Below, in pieces: positions 35,200-43,769 of a stretch of DNA of 64,000 nucleotides. This DNA comes from Anaerolineae bacterium. GTDB lineage: Bacteria > Chloroflexota > Anaerolineae > Aggregatilineales > Aggregatilineaceae. The DNA is taken from assembly GCA_027494015.1 (NCBI GenBank), contig JAOSJP010000039.1, positions 263,287-327,286 of the forward strand. The letters are read 5' to 3'. The first letter of the stretch is position 1. Each line of letters starts with the position of its first letter. The translations under genes were made by a program, and so were the position numbers. The notes below the pieces were generated by a model that was given only the letters and a program-made list of their open reading frames with translations, ran no database searches and was not told the origin of the DNA.

Positions 35200-36447
35200 G
35201 TAGGGTATGGTAAGTAGAAAAGCCGGGTCGCAGCAAGCGCAAACCAGGTGCGGTTGTCCCGCCCCTTAAGCCTATGAGCTTGTGCTGTAGATCAACCCCC
35301 TGGTTTGTGCGCCACGCCAGCAGTCGAACGGTATCTTAAGCCGCCTCCGGGCAGAGCTTGCATAGACAAGGTTGGCTCAGAGCAAGGTGCGGCTTGCTGA
35401 AGACCTGAGAGTGGATAAGGAGCCAAACCATGACCGCCATTCTCGGCATCGATGTGGCCAAAGACAGCCTGGCCGTGGCCTTGTGGCGCGCGGGTCAGGC
35501 GGTCGAGCAGGCCGAGTTTGCCAACACGCGCCAGGGGTTCAACGACCTGCAGCGCTTTCTGAAGAAGCGGCGCGCCGTGCCAGTTCACGCCTGCCTGGAA
35601 GCCACCGGGCGCTACTGGGAGAACCTGGCTGACTTCCTGGTGGAGCGGGGGCACCCGGTGAGCGTGGTGAACCCGGCCCGCATCAAGGCCTATGCCCACA
35701 GCCAACTGACGCGCAACAAGACCGACCAGTTGGATGCCAGCACGATTGCTGACTTCTGTCGTACCCAGCAGCCAGCGCTGTGGACGCCGCCCGCTGCGGC
35801 CTGGCGCGAACTGCAAGAGTTGGTGCGCCATCTGGATGACCTGGAGACTGACCGCCAGCGCCAACGCAACCGGCTGCACGCCCTCCAGCAGGGTGCCCAT
35901 CCCTCGCCCACTGTCACGGCTCACTTGCAGCAGCAGATTGCCTTTCTCACCCAGCAAATTGAGCAAGCCCGCCAGGCGATCCAAGACCATATCAACCGCC
36001 ATCCTGACCTCAAACGACAGCGCGACTTGCTGGATTCTATCAAGGGGGTGGGCCCGCTGACCGCCGCCAAGCTGCTGGGCGAGTATGGCGATATGAGCCA
36101 GTTCAGTGATGTGCGCCAGGTCACCGCCTTCGCCGGGCTTAACCCCCGCCATCACCAGTCCGGCTCCTCCATTCGCGGCAAAACGAAGATCTCTAAGGTG
36201 GGGCGCCCTTCGATCCGTGCCGCCCTCTATATGCCCGCCGTGGTCGCCAAACGCTTCAACCCCCAACTGGCCGCCCTCGCCGCGCGGCTCGCCTCGCGCG
36301 GTCTGACCCCGATGCAAATCGTCGTCGCCGTCATGCGCAAGCTCTTGCATCTCGCCTATGGGGTCCTCAAATCAGGACACCCCTATTCCCCCTCTTTTGT
36401 CCCTCCAGGAGCTGCCTATGCTTGACTTTCAAGGGGGTTCTACCACC
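35200..36447 (+). mobile_element. IS110-family insertion sequence (ends uncertain)
   Basis: The transposase gene at 35430-36425 is preceded by about 230 non-coding bases with a hairpin (GCGCAAACCAGG near 35238 pairing with CCTGGTTTGTGCGC near 35299). AACCCCCT (35294-35301) and AGGGGGTT (36432-36439) form an 8-base inverted pair that could be subterminal, but chance is not excluded in such GC-rich DNA. The right boundary is obscured by the low-complexity stretch. A truncated family E element borders the left side. Confidence 0.6.
35430..36425 (+). CDS. IS110-family transposase (DEDD recombinase)
   Basis: A 331-residue transposase. The RuvC-like N-terminal domain shows the acidic residues in LGIDVAKDSLAV, CLEATGRYW and NKTDQLDASTIADF. 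A coiled-coil region (about 125-195) precedes the Transposase_20 domain with LLDSIKGVGPLTAAKLLGEY, and the catalytic-Ser region AFAGLNPRHHQSGSSIRGKT is followed by ISKVGRPSIRAALYMPA. Length and domains are complete. Relatives are guided by a bridge RNA from the element's non-coding end. GATAAGGAGCC provides the ribosome site before the ATG. Codon usage does not stand out. Confidence 0.95.
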   Translation: MTAILGIDVAKDSLAVALWRAGQAVEQAEFANTRQGFNDLQRFLKKRRAVPVHACLEATGRYWENLADFLVERGHPVSVVNPARIKAYAHSQLTRNKTDQLDASTIADFCRTQQPALWTPPAAAWRELQELVRHLDDLETDRQRQRNRLHALQQGAHPSPTVTAHLQQQIAFLTQQIEQARQAIQDHINRHPDLKRQRDLLDSIKGVGPLTAAKLLGEYGDMSQFSDVRQVTAFAGLNPRHHQSGSSIRGKTKISKVGRPSIRAALYMPAVVAKRFNPQLAALAARLASRGLTPMQIVVAVMRKLLHLAYGVLKSGHPYSPSFVPPGAAYA

Positions 36448-36696
<249 letters not shown>

Positions 36697-37323
36697 GTAG
36701 ATCAAGAAGGAGCCGATCAGCAGCAGGTAGGCGATGGCTCCGGCGAAGCGACGGCTGGACGGCACCAGCACCGCCAACAGGTAACTGTAGCCCGCCACGA
36801 CCATCAGGTATAGGAATGCCCCAATCATGCTCAGCGCCAGGTTGGCGGCTGGCGGATCAAACTCCGGCCAGAGGAGCATGGACAGCAGGAAGCCGGCCAG
36901 ACACGCCCCCAGCACCAGAGCCATGACCGCCGCTGTGTTGAGCGCGCGCCCCAGCAGGTAATGGCGGCGCGAGACCGGCAGGCTGAGCAGCATATCCATC
37001 GTGTGGTCGCGCTCGGCGTTGGCGAAAGCGTTGAAGGCCTGGGCGATGACAATCGCGCCGAGGATGAGCACGCTGTAGCTGGCGAACTCCGTCTGCACCC
37101 ACGTGCCCGGCTCGGTCATGTCGAAATCCGCCATGTCTCCGCCGTAGAACATGGCCAGCACGCCCTCGGGATAAGAGTCGATCAGTTCCTTCCACTCATC
37201 AGCCTGGCCCTTGACAGCCGGGTACATGGCCATCAGCAACATCACATACAGCCCGAAGCCGAGCGAGAGCCAGAATGCTGACCGCCGCGAGTCACGGAAT
37301 GCCTTGCGGAAGATGGCCGCCAT
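36697..37323 (-). CDS. ABC-2 type permease, C-terminal part lost at the junction
   Basis: Membrane subunit of the exporter encoded with the following ATPase. About 209 residues remain: KAFRDSRRSAFWLSLGFGLY (first helix), a loop with DMTEPGTWVQTEFASYSVLI, then helices through AVMALVLGACLAGFLLSMLL and AIAYLLLIGSFLIYGGAP. Six helices are usual, so one or more are missing. The sequence then runs into the C/G stretch, so the truncation is probably artificial. The ATG at 37323 is three bases after the ATPase stop and uses an SD site (AGGAGG) inside that gene's end, which indicates translational coupling. Confidence 0.8.
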
Positions 37324-37326
37324 CGC

Positions 37327-38244
37327 TCACGCCTCCTTCTTGCCGTAGTAGGCCAGGAAGATCTCTTCCAGCGAGGGGTGCTCCACCCCCACGTCGGTGA
37401 CGGTGTGCTGCGCGGCCAGCTTGATCACGGCGTCTATACTGGCCTCGCCGCCCACGCGCATGCGCAGCCGCGCCCCGTCGGACTCGATCTCAGCCACGCC
37501 GGGCAGCGCGCGGAAACGTTCAGCGGGCACTTCGTCCTCGAAGACCAGGGTCAGCCAGCGGAAGGAGACGCGCGTGAGGTCGGCCACCGACTCTACCGCT
37601 TCCAGCCGCCCTTCGCGGATGATGCCCACGCGGTCGCAGATAGCCTCGACTTCGGGCAGGTTGTGCGACGAGAGGAAGATGGTGCGCCCCTCGGCGCGCG
37701 TCTCGCGCATCACCTCGTGCAGCACCTGCTGCATCAGCGGGTCGAGGCCCGTTGACGGCTCATCGAGGATGAGCAGCTCCGGCTTGTGGGCCAGGGCCAC
37801 GATCAGCCCCATCTTGCGCTTCATGCCCGTAGACAGCCCCTTGAGCGCGCGCCCCAGGTCGTGGTCGAGCCGCCCGGCCAGCCGCTCCGCCTCAGCAACG
37901 TAACCGTTGGTCGCCCCGCGCGCATCTTCCAGCCAGCGGATGTACTGAATGCCCGTCCAGTTGTCCAGCAGGGCCAGCTCTGAGGGCAGGTAGCCGATGC
38001 GCGCGCGGATGGCCACGCTGCCGCGCACGCTGTCCAGCCCGAAGATGGACGCTGACCCCTCGCTGGGACGGATGAGGTCGAGCAGCGTGCGGATGGTGGT
38101 TGTCTTGCCGGCGCCGTTCGGCCCCAGAAAGCCGAAAATCTCGCCCTCATAGACGCTGAGATTCACGTCCTGGATGGCGGTCAGCTTGCCGTAGCGGTGA
38201 GTCAGGCTGTGCGTCTGGATGACGACACTCTGCCCCTGCACCAT
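37327..38244 (-). CDS. ABC transporter ATP-binding protein
   Basis: A 305-residue cytoplasmic ATPase paired with the ABC-2 permease. Walker A is GPNGAGKTTTI (near residue 41), the Q-loop region RIGYLPSELALLDN, the signature LSTGMKRKMGL, Walker B LLILDEPSTGLDP and the switch His in SSHNLPEVEAI. A C-terminal domain of about 85 residues ends HPSLEEIFLAYYGKK, as in drug- and bacitracin-type exporters. The start at 38244 is consistent with GGGAGATCACT upstream. An AT-rich promoter region lies at 38310-38400. Confidence 0.93.
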   Translation of the reverse strand: MVQGQSVVIQTHSLTHRYGKLTAIQDVNLSVYEGEIFGFLGPNGAGKTTTIRTLLDLIRPSEGSASIFGLDSVRGSVAIRARIGYLPSELALLDNWTGIQYIRWLEDARGATNGYVAEAERLAGRLDHDLGRALKGLSTGMKRKMGLIVALAHKPELLILDEPSTGLDPLMQQVLHEVMRETRAEGRTIFLSSHNLPEVEAICDRVGIIREGRLEAVESVADLTRVSFRWLTLVFEDEVPAERFRALPGVAEIESDGARLRMRVGGEASIDAVIKLAAQHTVTDVGVEHPSLEEIFLAYYGKKEA

Positions 38245-38309
38245 AGTGATCTCCCTTCGCAGCGGCCCTCAGCGCGCGCCCTGTGCGGGCAAGCGGACGA
38301 TCCGAGAGC

Positions 38310-38395
38310 ATAGCACATTCTTCAATTTTTAGGGTGGCCGAAGTAAATATTTCACGTGATCAAATTTTAGCATATATTTGTCATCGCGCAAGCTG
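38310..38395 (-). promoter_or_regulatory. AT-rich promoter region of the ABC operon
   Basis: The only clearly AT-rich stretch in this area, with ATATATTTG and AAATTTTAG. It lies 65-150 bases upstream of the ATPase start. No single -10/-35 pair can be fixed. The rest of 38245-38595 holds heptads (38485-38511) and a -10 for the next gene. Confidence 0.4.
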
Positions 38396-38484
38396 AGATC
38401 AGCCTAACATCGGCGCCCCCCGGTCAAGGGAAATCGCTCCTACGAGGCTGCCATGCAGCGGACAACGCGCGGGCACCAGAAAGA

Positions 38485-38511
38485 GAATTTCGAATTTCGA
38501 ATTTCGAAATT
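38485..38511. repeat. Heptanucleotide repeat GAATTTC
   Basis: Three perfect units of GAATTTC followed by GAAATT, forming a small AT-rich palindromic block between divergent genes. Confidence 0.8.
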
Positions 38512-38542
38512 AAACAGTCCGCCATCCGCCCCTGTGCTGGGC

Positions 38543-38548
38543 TATAAT
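38543..38548 (+). promoter_or_regulatory. -10 element TATAAT before the pterin dehydratase gene
   Basis: TATAAT within GGCTATAATC, 48 bases before the start. No good -35 is seen. Confidence 0.5.
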
Positions 38549-38595
38549 CTGGTGAATGCCGGCACAATGGCGCAGCCGCGCGGGAGGAGTCCCCC

Positions 38596-38901
38596 ATGCC
38601 TCGCACACTCAAGGTATACTCGCCCCAGGAGATCGGGGCCTGGCTGACGGCGCATCCCGCCTGGCGGCTGGGCGACGACGGTCAGCTTCGGGCGACCTTC
38701 ACGCTCAAGAGCTTCGCCCAGGCCGTGCTGCTGCTCAATGCCATCGCGCACCTGGCCGAAGCCGCCAACCATCACCCCGATCTGCACCTGCACGGCTGGA
38801 AGCACCTGTCGGTGAGCCTGATGACGCACGACCAGGGCGGGATCACCGACCTCGACTTCGCGCTGGTCGCCCAGATTGACGCGCTGCCGCGCCCGGCCTA
38901 G
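38596..38901 (+). CDS. Pterin-4a-carbinolamine dehydratase
   Basis: A 101-residue enzyme that dehydrates 4a-hydroxytetrahydropterin. The family signature is complete: EAANHHPDLHLHGWKHLSV (the two active-site His) and LMTHDQGGITDLDF. Length is normal. In bacteria it regenerates the pterin cofactor of aromatic hydroxylases or protects folate metabolism; a pterin biosynthetic cluster begins 4 kb downstream (folE at 42.8 kb), which suggests reduced pterins matter here, though no hydroxylase is visible. The gene runs 25 bases ahead of the next one and is probably cotranscribed. Confidence 0.93.
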   Translation: MPRTLKVYSPQEIGAWLTAHPAWRLGDDGQLRATFTLKSFAQAVLLLNAIAHLAEAANHHPDLHLHGWKHLSVSLMTHDQGGITDLDFALVAQIDALPRPA

Positions 38902-38926
38902 GGCGTCCACACGCGAGAGGAAACGC

Positions 38927-39958
38927 ATGACAGACCGGAAAACGCTGATCGTCCTGCTCGTATTCATCGTGGCGCTGGTGCCTGCCCTGGTGATCGCGCT
39001 GCTCAGTTACCGGCCTGGCGACGATGAGGAGTGCGGCTCCACTGCCCCGACAACCTATGCGGCGCACACGCACGCGACCGGCCTGGCCGTCGAGGTCAGG
39101 GGCGGGATGCAGCTTGTCTTCAACGTCAGCCCGGCGGCGCAGCTCTACCAGCTCGTGGACGACGCGTTGGAGCAGCGCGACGGCGACCTGGCCGACGCCA
39201 ATCTCAGGCACATCGCGGTGGATGTCAACGATGCAACGCTGGCCCTGGGCGAGCGGTTGCCGGTGGAGGTCTCGCTGGAGGTGCGCCGTCAGGATACGGG
39301 CGAGATCGTCGTGCAGGCCAGCGCCCCGGCCATGGTTGCGCCAGGGCACGGCTACCACTTCGGCGACAACTACCTGGTGCCGGCGGGCGCCGCCTACGAC
39401 TGGACGGTGACGATCAGCCCGGTGCTGGCCCTGCGCCAGGAGGGCGCGCAAGACCTGTGGCTGGAGCCGGTCGTGTGGACGGGCAGCTTCACACTCGACG
39501 CGGACGGTCAAGCCAGCGGCCAGACCAGCGCGCCGATGATGATCGGCGAGCTAACCCAGGACGGCCTGCACATCATGCTCAGCCAGCAGGACGCCCGCCC
39601 GCTCTACGCGCTGGAGGACGGCACGACCGTGCCGGAGCCGCTCGAACCGCTCAGCCGCTATTACGTGGTGGATGTCACCGATCATGCCGCCAACTACGAA
39701 GCCAAGCTGCCCGGCGCGACGGTGACCGTCACCTTTCGCCGCTATGGGGTGGCGCTGGTCGTGCCCTTCCCGCCGGTCATCTCGCCGCAATACGGCTTTC
39801 ACTACGGAGCCAACGTCGCCCTGGAGCCGGGCGATTGGACGGTGGAGGTCGAGGTGAGCGGCCTGGACTTCCTGCGTCATGCCGGGGCCGCGCTGAGCCT
39901 GGCCCGCGCGCCGGTGCGCGCCTCGTTCAGCCTCACCCTGGACGAGCCGGAAACATGA
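38927..39958 (+). CDS. Membrane-anchored protein with two Tp34/P19-like domains
   Basis: A 343-residue protein with one N-terminal helix (LIVLLVFIVALVPALVIALL) and an extracytoplasmic part. Residues about 55-170 contain HIAVDVNDATLALGERLPVE and GYHFGDNYLVPAGAAYDWTV; residues about 190-335 repeat the pattern less closely, ending QYGFHYGANVALEPGDWTVE. The HxGxN-V-L motif recalls the Tp34/P19 iron-transport family, where the His residues help bind metal. That is inference; the resemblance is by motif only. GAGAGG precedes the ATG. It follows the dehydratase gene by 25 bases. Confidence 0.65.
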   Translation: MTDRKTLIVLLVFIVALVPALVIALLSYRPGDDEECGSTAPTTYAAHTHATGLAVEVRGGMQLVFNVSPAAQLYQLVDDALEQRDGDLADANLRHIAVDVNDATLALGERLPVEVSLEVRRQDTGEIVVQASAPAMVAPGHGYHFGDNYLVPAGAAYDWTVTISPVLALRQEGAQDLWLEPVVWTGSFTLDADGQASGQTSAPMMIGELTQDGLHIMLSQQDARPLYALEDGTTVPEPLEPLSRYYVVDVTDHAANYEAKLPGATVTVTFRRYGVALVVPFPPVISPQYGFHYGANVALEPGDWTVEVEVSGLDFLRHAGAALSLARAPVRASFSLTLDEPET

Positions 39959-40167
39959 CCTCTACCGCAATACTTGTGACGAAATGCACATTGTCCGCCC
40001 TGGTTGAATGACGTTATAACCTCTGCGGGTGGCCTGGAGCAGACCTTCTGCCCCACAGCGCGCGTGGAGGAGCCATGATCACCGGGCACGTCGGCGAATA
40101 CCATCGTCCGCGCTGCAAGCTCTGTGTGCTGTCAGAGTCCGACGACGAGTATCCTGAGGAACTGGTT

Positions 40168-41130
40168 GTGTTCACGCGCACCCTGGGGCGCAGCGGCCTC
40201 GAAGTGAGCGCTCTCGGCCTGGGCACCTGGGCCATCGGCGGCCCCTTCACCGACCCGCAAGGCCAGCCGAGAGGCTGGGGACAGGTGGATGACGCGGAGT
40301 CCGTGCGCGCCATTCACCGCGCGCTGGATATGGGCGTCACCTTCTGGGACACGGCGGATGTCTACGGCACCGGTCACAGCGAGAAGCTGCTCGGCCTGGC
40401 GCTGGGCGGGCGACGCAGGCATCTGGTGATCGCCACTAAGTTCGGGCGCACCTTCGAGGAAGGAGCGCGCCAGTTCACCGGCTTCGACGCCTCACCGCTG
40501 GCCATCGTCCGCGCCTGCGAAGCATCGCTGCGCCGCCTCAACGCCGACGTGATTGACCTCTACCAGCTTCACCTGGGCGACTACGATCCGCAGCAGGCGC
40601 TCGAGGTGCGCGAGACGCTCGAAGACCTGGTCTGCGCGGGCAAGATACGCTACTACGGCTGGAGCACCGACGACCCGCAGCGGGCGCGCATCTTCGCCGA
40701 GGGCGAGCATTGCACCGCCATGCAGTTCCGCCTGAACCTGTTCGAGCGCAATGACGCCATGCTGGCCCTGTGCACCGAGCACAATCTGGCGGCGATCATT
40801 CGCGGGCCGCTGGGGCGCGGGCTGCTCACCGGCAAGTTCACGGCGGATTCGCGGCTGCCCGCCGACGACGTGCGCCACGACTGGGATTTTGCCTCCGGCG
40901 AGCAGGCCGCGCAGATCGCTCGCCTGGAACGCCTGCGCGCCATCCTGACGCGCGACGGGCGCTCGCTGGCGCAGGCGGCGCTCGGCTGGCTGTGGGCCAT
41001 CTCCGCCTTCACCCTCCCCATCCCCGGCTTCAAGACGGTCGCGCAGGTCGAAGACAACGTTGGCGCGCTCGATTACGGCCCGCTCAGCGAGCGCCAGGTC
41101 GCCGAGATCGAGGCGCTGCTGGCTGGCTGA
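40168..41130 (+). CDS. Aldo/keto reductase
   Basis: NADPH-dependent oxidoreductase with a TIM barrel, 320 residues from the GTG at 40168 (VFTRTLGRSGLEVSALGLGT). Catalytic residues are in VTFWDTADVYGTGHSEKLLG (Asp, Tyr), IATKFGR (Lys) and LYQLHLGDYD (His). The cofactor-binding end is LPIPGFKTVAQVEDNVGAL. An in-frame ATG at 40075 has a strong GGAGGAG site and a TATAAC 56 bases ahead, so a 31-residue N-terminal extension containing CKLC is possible; I prefer the family-like start, which has GAGGA seven bases upstream. Substrate unknown. No cofactor partner is nearby. Confidence 0.92.
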   Translation: MFTRTLGRSGLEVSALGLGTWAIGGPFTDPQGQPRGWGQVDDAESVRAIHRALDMGVTFWDTADVYGTGHSEKLLGLALGGRRRHLVIATKFGRTFEEGARQFTGFDASPLAIVRACEASLRRLNADVIDLYQLHLGDYDPQQALEVRETLEDLVCAGKIRYYGWSTDDPQRARIFAEGEHCTAMQFRLNLFERNDAMLALCTEHNLAAIIRGPLGRGLLTGKFTADSRLPADDVRHDWDFASGEQAAQIARLERLRAILTRDGRSLAQAALGWLWAISAFTLPIPGFKTVAQVEDNVGALDYGPLSERQVAEIEALLAG

Positions 41131-41145
41131 GCGCTGTTGAGGTAG

Positions 41146-41184
41146 AAAGGTGGTGGTGGTTGGTTGTTGGTTGTTGGTGGTTGG
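41146..41184. repeat. Heptanucleotide repeat (GGTTGTT/GGTGGTT type)
   Basis: About five degenerate heptads of the TTGGTTG kind after the aldo/keto reductase gene. A family A remnant (AGGTAGGGGCGCAGCAGAG) is at 41248-41266; the rest of 41131-41437 holds only the promoter below. Confidence 0.65.
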
Positions 41185-41375
41185 TCAGAGTGGGGCGGTG
41201 TTGTCTGCGCCCATCCGACGACTGAGGACTGACCACCGATCACCCCAGGTAGGGGCGCAGCAGAGACCAGATCCAGTCTTGAGACGGAAGTCTGGTTCGA
41301 CCGAGCCGGGCAGGTCAAGAGTAGTCCCGGCAATCTTTGTCGCACTGCTGGTTCCTGTGCCTGGCAACGATCCGC

Positions 41376-41381
41376 TATAAT
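41376..41381 (+). promoter_or_regulatory. -10 element TATAAT before the second DJ-1 gene
   Basis: TATAAT within CGCTATAATGG, 57 bases before the chosen start. Confidence 0.55.
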
Positions 41382-41437
41382 GGAGTCAGGGAGATTTCCC
41401 TGCGAGGGACGCCTTTTTGAGAGAGGAGCTGAAGACG

Positions 41438-42019
41438 ATGGCTGCCAAGAGAATTCTGATGCTCGTTGGAGACTACGTTGAGGACTACGAGGTGATGGTG
41501 CCGTTCCAGGCGCTGCTGATGGTTGGGCATACGGTGCACGCCGTCTGCCCGGACAAGAAAGCGGGCGACTCTGTCCGCACGTCCATCCACGACTTCGAGG
41601 GCGACCAGACCTACAGCGAGAAGCGCGGTCACAACTTCGGGCTGAACGCCACCTTCGCCGACGTGAGGCCGGAAGAATACGACGCGCTGGTCATCCCCGG
41701 CGGGCGCGCGCCGGAGTACATCCGCCTGAACGAGAAGGTGCTCGCCATCACGCGCCACTTCGCCGAAGCGGGCAAGCCCATCGCGGCCATCTGTCACGGC
41801 CCGCAGGTGCTCGCCGCCGCTGGCGCGCTGAAGGGCAAGGTGGCGACCGCGTACCCGGCGGTGGGGCCGGATATCGCGCTGGCCGGGGGGACGTACCAGG
41901 CCGTGCCGGTCAGCGATGCGGTGGTGGACGGCAACCTGGTCACCGCGCCGGCCTGGCCCGCGCATCCCAAGTGGCTGGCGGCGTTCCTGCGGGTGCTCGG
42001 CACGCAGATCGCGCCGTAA
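41438..42019 (+). CDS. DJ-1/PfpI family protein (YhbO/PfpI-like)
   Basis: A 193-residue cytoplasmic member of the PfpI branch. [15 protein letters not shown] holds the nucleophile Cys with the adjacent His, as in intracellular protease PfpI and the glyoxalase/deglycase-like Yhb[21 protein letters not shown] and [17 protein letters not shown] are typical. The Glu of VGDYVEDYE (near residue 13-16) fits the conserved acidic residue. Whether it is a protease, glyoxalase or deglycase cannot be decided by sequence. AGGAG is nine bases before the ATG, and an intrinsic terminator follows 25 bases after the stop, so it is monocistronic. Confidence 0.93.
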   Translation: MAAKRILMLVGDYVEDYEVMVPFQALLMVGHTVHAVCPDKKAGDSVRTSIHDFEGDQTYSEKRGHNFGLNATFADVRPEEYDALVIPGGRAPEYIRLNEKVLAITRHFAEAGKPIAAICHGPQVLAAAGALKGKVATAYPAVGPDIALAGGTYQAVPVSDAVVDGNLVTAPAWPAHPKWLAAFLRVLGTQIAP

Positions 42020-42043
42020 AGTGCCCCCTGTTCCTGGCCATCG

Positions 42044-42072
42044 CGCCCCTGGGAAGCCAGGGGCGTTTTTGT
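42044..42072 (+). terminator. Rho-independent terminator
   Basis: CGCCCCTGG pairs perfectly with CCAGGGGCG around GAAG and is followed by TTTTTGTT. It lies between convergent genes. Confidence 0.92.
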
Positions 42073-42075
42073 TGC

Positions 42076-42339
42076 TCAGCCCCCCTTGCCTGTCTCCTTC
42101 GGCGCTTGCTCCTTGTGGCGCTGGCGCTGCCAGCTCAGCGTCAGCAGAATGCCACCGATGAACCCCAGCAGCGACGTGACGATGATGACAATGGCGACGG
42201 CGATGTCCGCCTCCAGGAAAAGGAAGCGCACGCGCATGGCGTCGGTGTTCTGCAGCAGAAAGGCGACGAACAGGGCCAGCGCCAGAAGGCTCAGCCCCAG
42301 CCGCAGGCGAAACCCCAGCGTAGACAGTCTTTCCCTCAT
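42076..42339 (-). CDS. LapA-domain (DUF1049) small membrane protein
   Basis: An 87-residue protein with two helices (LRLGLSLLALALFVAFLLQN and IAVAIVIIVTSLLGFIGGIL). The pattern FLLQNTDAMRVRFLFLEADI between them, then a charged tail, matches the LapA/DUF1049 family. In Gram-negatives LapA aids lipopolysaccharide assembly, but homologues occur widely with no known role. The start at 42339 has AGGA nine bases upstream, and a reverse TACACT lies about 50 bases upstream. Confidence 0.82.
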   Translation of the reverse strand: MRERLSTLGFRLRLGLSLLALALFVAFLLQNTDAMRVRFLFLEADIAVAIVIIVTSLLGFIGGILLTLSWQRQRHKEQAPKETGKGG

Positions 42340-42433
42340 AGCCGTGATCCTCGTGAGCGGGCGGCGCGCGCTGCGCCCCCCGACTCGTAGTGTAGCACAG
42401 CGCCCTACCGCGCCCAAACTGGGGTGCATTTCA

Positions 42434-42626
42434 GGGCAATCGCATCAAAGTCCGCCGCGCGCCAGCCTACTCGTAGGGGCGTATTGCAATACGCCCCTAC
42501 GGACCTCATCCCCGCTCGGCGCTGGCGCGCCTCGCCGCCCCCTCTCCGTCAACGGAGAGGGGGCAAGCCGAGCGCAGCGAGGCTGGGGGTGAGGTAGAAC
42601 AACACGCACGTTTGAAGCGATTGCCC
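42434..42626. mobile_element. Family A core with different terminal repeats (A2)
   Basis: 193 bases bounded by GGGCAATCGCATCAAA and the complement of GGGCAATCGCTTCAAA (15 of 16). The core hairpin CCCCCTCTCCGTCAACGGAG and its partner arms are those of family A. The exact 14-base repeat TGGGGTGCATTTCA lies immediately outside both ends (42420-42433 and 42627-42640). A family D-type palindrome at 42472-42501 is included. Confidence 0.92.
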
Positions 42627-42836
42627 TGGGGTGCATTTCAGAGTCGGCGGGCTGTGGCGTCTCATTTTTCGCCACATGGAACAATTTTTGAGATAATCGT
42701 CAGAGAAATACAACGCGAATCTGAGGAAACATTAGCAGTCCGCCCATGAATGCCTGGCACTTCGAGGACTGTTGTCGCATCTAAAGATATGAAAATGGGC
42801 AGGCGCAGTTATCCCGCTAGAAAAGGACGGTGTACG

Positions 42837-43502
42837 ATGAGCAGCAACGGCAAGCAGCACGCCAACGACAATGGAGACGGGCACGGCCTCATCCACGAGA
42901 TCGCCGAGCGCATCGCCACCGCCGAGTTCGAGACGTTCACCCCTAAGGCGGAGATCGAGGACGCTGTACGGCTCATCCTGCTCAACGTGGGCGAAGACCC
43001 GGAGCGCGAAGGCCTGCTGCGCACCCCGCACCGCGTCGCCAAGATGTACGACGAGCTGCTGGAAGGGTACCGCCAGGACGTGGCGACCATCATCAACAAC
43101 GCCATGTTCGAGGTCGAATACGGCAAGGGCGAGATGGTCGTCGTGGCCAACATTGACTACACCTCGCTGTGCGAGCACCACATGCTACCTTTCACGGGCA
43201 AGGCGCACGTCGCTTATATTCCGCGTGATAAGGTCGTCGGCCTCAGCAAGATTCCGCGCATCGTGGACATGTTCGCCCGCCGCCTGCAGTTGCAAGAGCG
43301 CCTGACCAACGAGGTCGCCGACGCCCTGCAGGAGCACCTCAATCCGCTCGGCGTGATCGTCGTCGTCGAGGGGCAGCATAGCTGCGCGGCCCTGCGCGGC
43401 GTCAAGAAGCACGGCGTGAGCATGGTCACCACCGCCAAGCGCGGTGAGTTTCGCACCAATCCGGCCCTCGTCCAGGAATTCTACCGGCTGGCGGGGCTGT
43501 AG
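42837..43502 (+). CDS. folE: GTP cyclohydrolase I
   Basis: Converts GTP to 7,8-dihydroneopterin triphosphate, the entry step to folate and other reduced pterins. The 221-residue product has the zinc ligands in [20 protein letters not shown] (Cys, His) and [14 protein letters not shown] (Cys), and the substrate-site segment [20 protein letters not shown]. Length is typical of type IA. The N-terminal 20 residues are Asn/Asp/His-rich. The start at 42837 has AAGGA nine bases upstream; in-frame ATGs upstream lack support. It heads a cluster with a PTR1-like reductase, folB and folK in the same direction. Confidence 0.97.
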   Translation: MSSNGKQHANDNGDGHGLIHEIAERIATAEFETFTPKAEIEDAVRLILLNVGEDPEREGLLRTPHRVAKMYDELLEGYRQDVATIINNAMFEVEYGKGEMVVVANIDYTSLCEHHMLPFTGKAHVAYIPRDKVVGLSKIPRIVDMFARRLQLQERLTNEVADALQEHLNPLGVIVVVEGQHSCAALRGVKKHGVSMVTTAKRGEFRTNPALVQEFYRLAGL

Positions 43503-43508
43503 GCTTGG

Positions 43509-43566
43509 CTGCGGTTGTTGGTTGTTGCTGGTGGTTGGTTGGTGGTGGTTGGTTCTTGGTTTCTGG
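43509..43566. repeat. Heptanucleotide repeat (GGTTGTT type)
   Basis: Eight degenerate units such as GGTTGTT, GGTTGTT, GTTGGTT, GGTGGTG directly after the folE stop. A matching block in the opposite orientation (ACCAATA units) is at 43716-43753, so the gap is bracketed by inverted heptad arrays. Confidence 0.8.
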
Positions 43567-43715
43567 TAGTCTGATTAGGCGGGATCGGGGTTATCGGTAA
43601 TCGGTCATCAGCGATCAGAGAGCAGGAGTGACCGAAGGCTACAATCGCCAGTTTGGGCCAGGGCGCCGGAGCAGAATCTTCCGCCTCACGCTCCCCTGAC
43701 CACTGACAACCGGTC

Positions 43716-43753
43716 ATTGAAAACCAATAACCAATAACCAACTACCACTCACC
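43716..43753. repeat. Heptanucleotide repeat ACCAATA
   Basis: ACCAATA ACCAATA ACCAACT ACCACTC, ending just before the reductase ribosome site. Confidence 0.82.
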
Positions 43754-43769
43754 CGCGAGGGGGCACCCG

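Noticed and set aside
40075..40167. Extended N-terminus of the aldo/keto reductase
   Set aside because: Not excluded, since it has a good ribosome site, but the added 31 residues do not resemble family members, so the later GTG is preferred.
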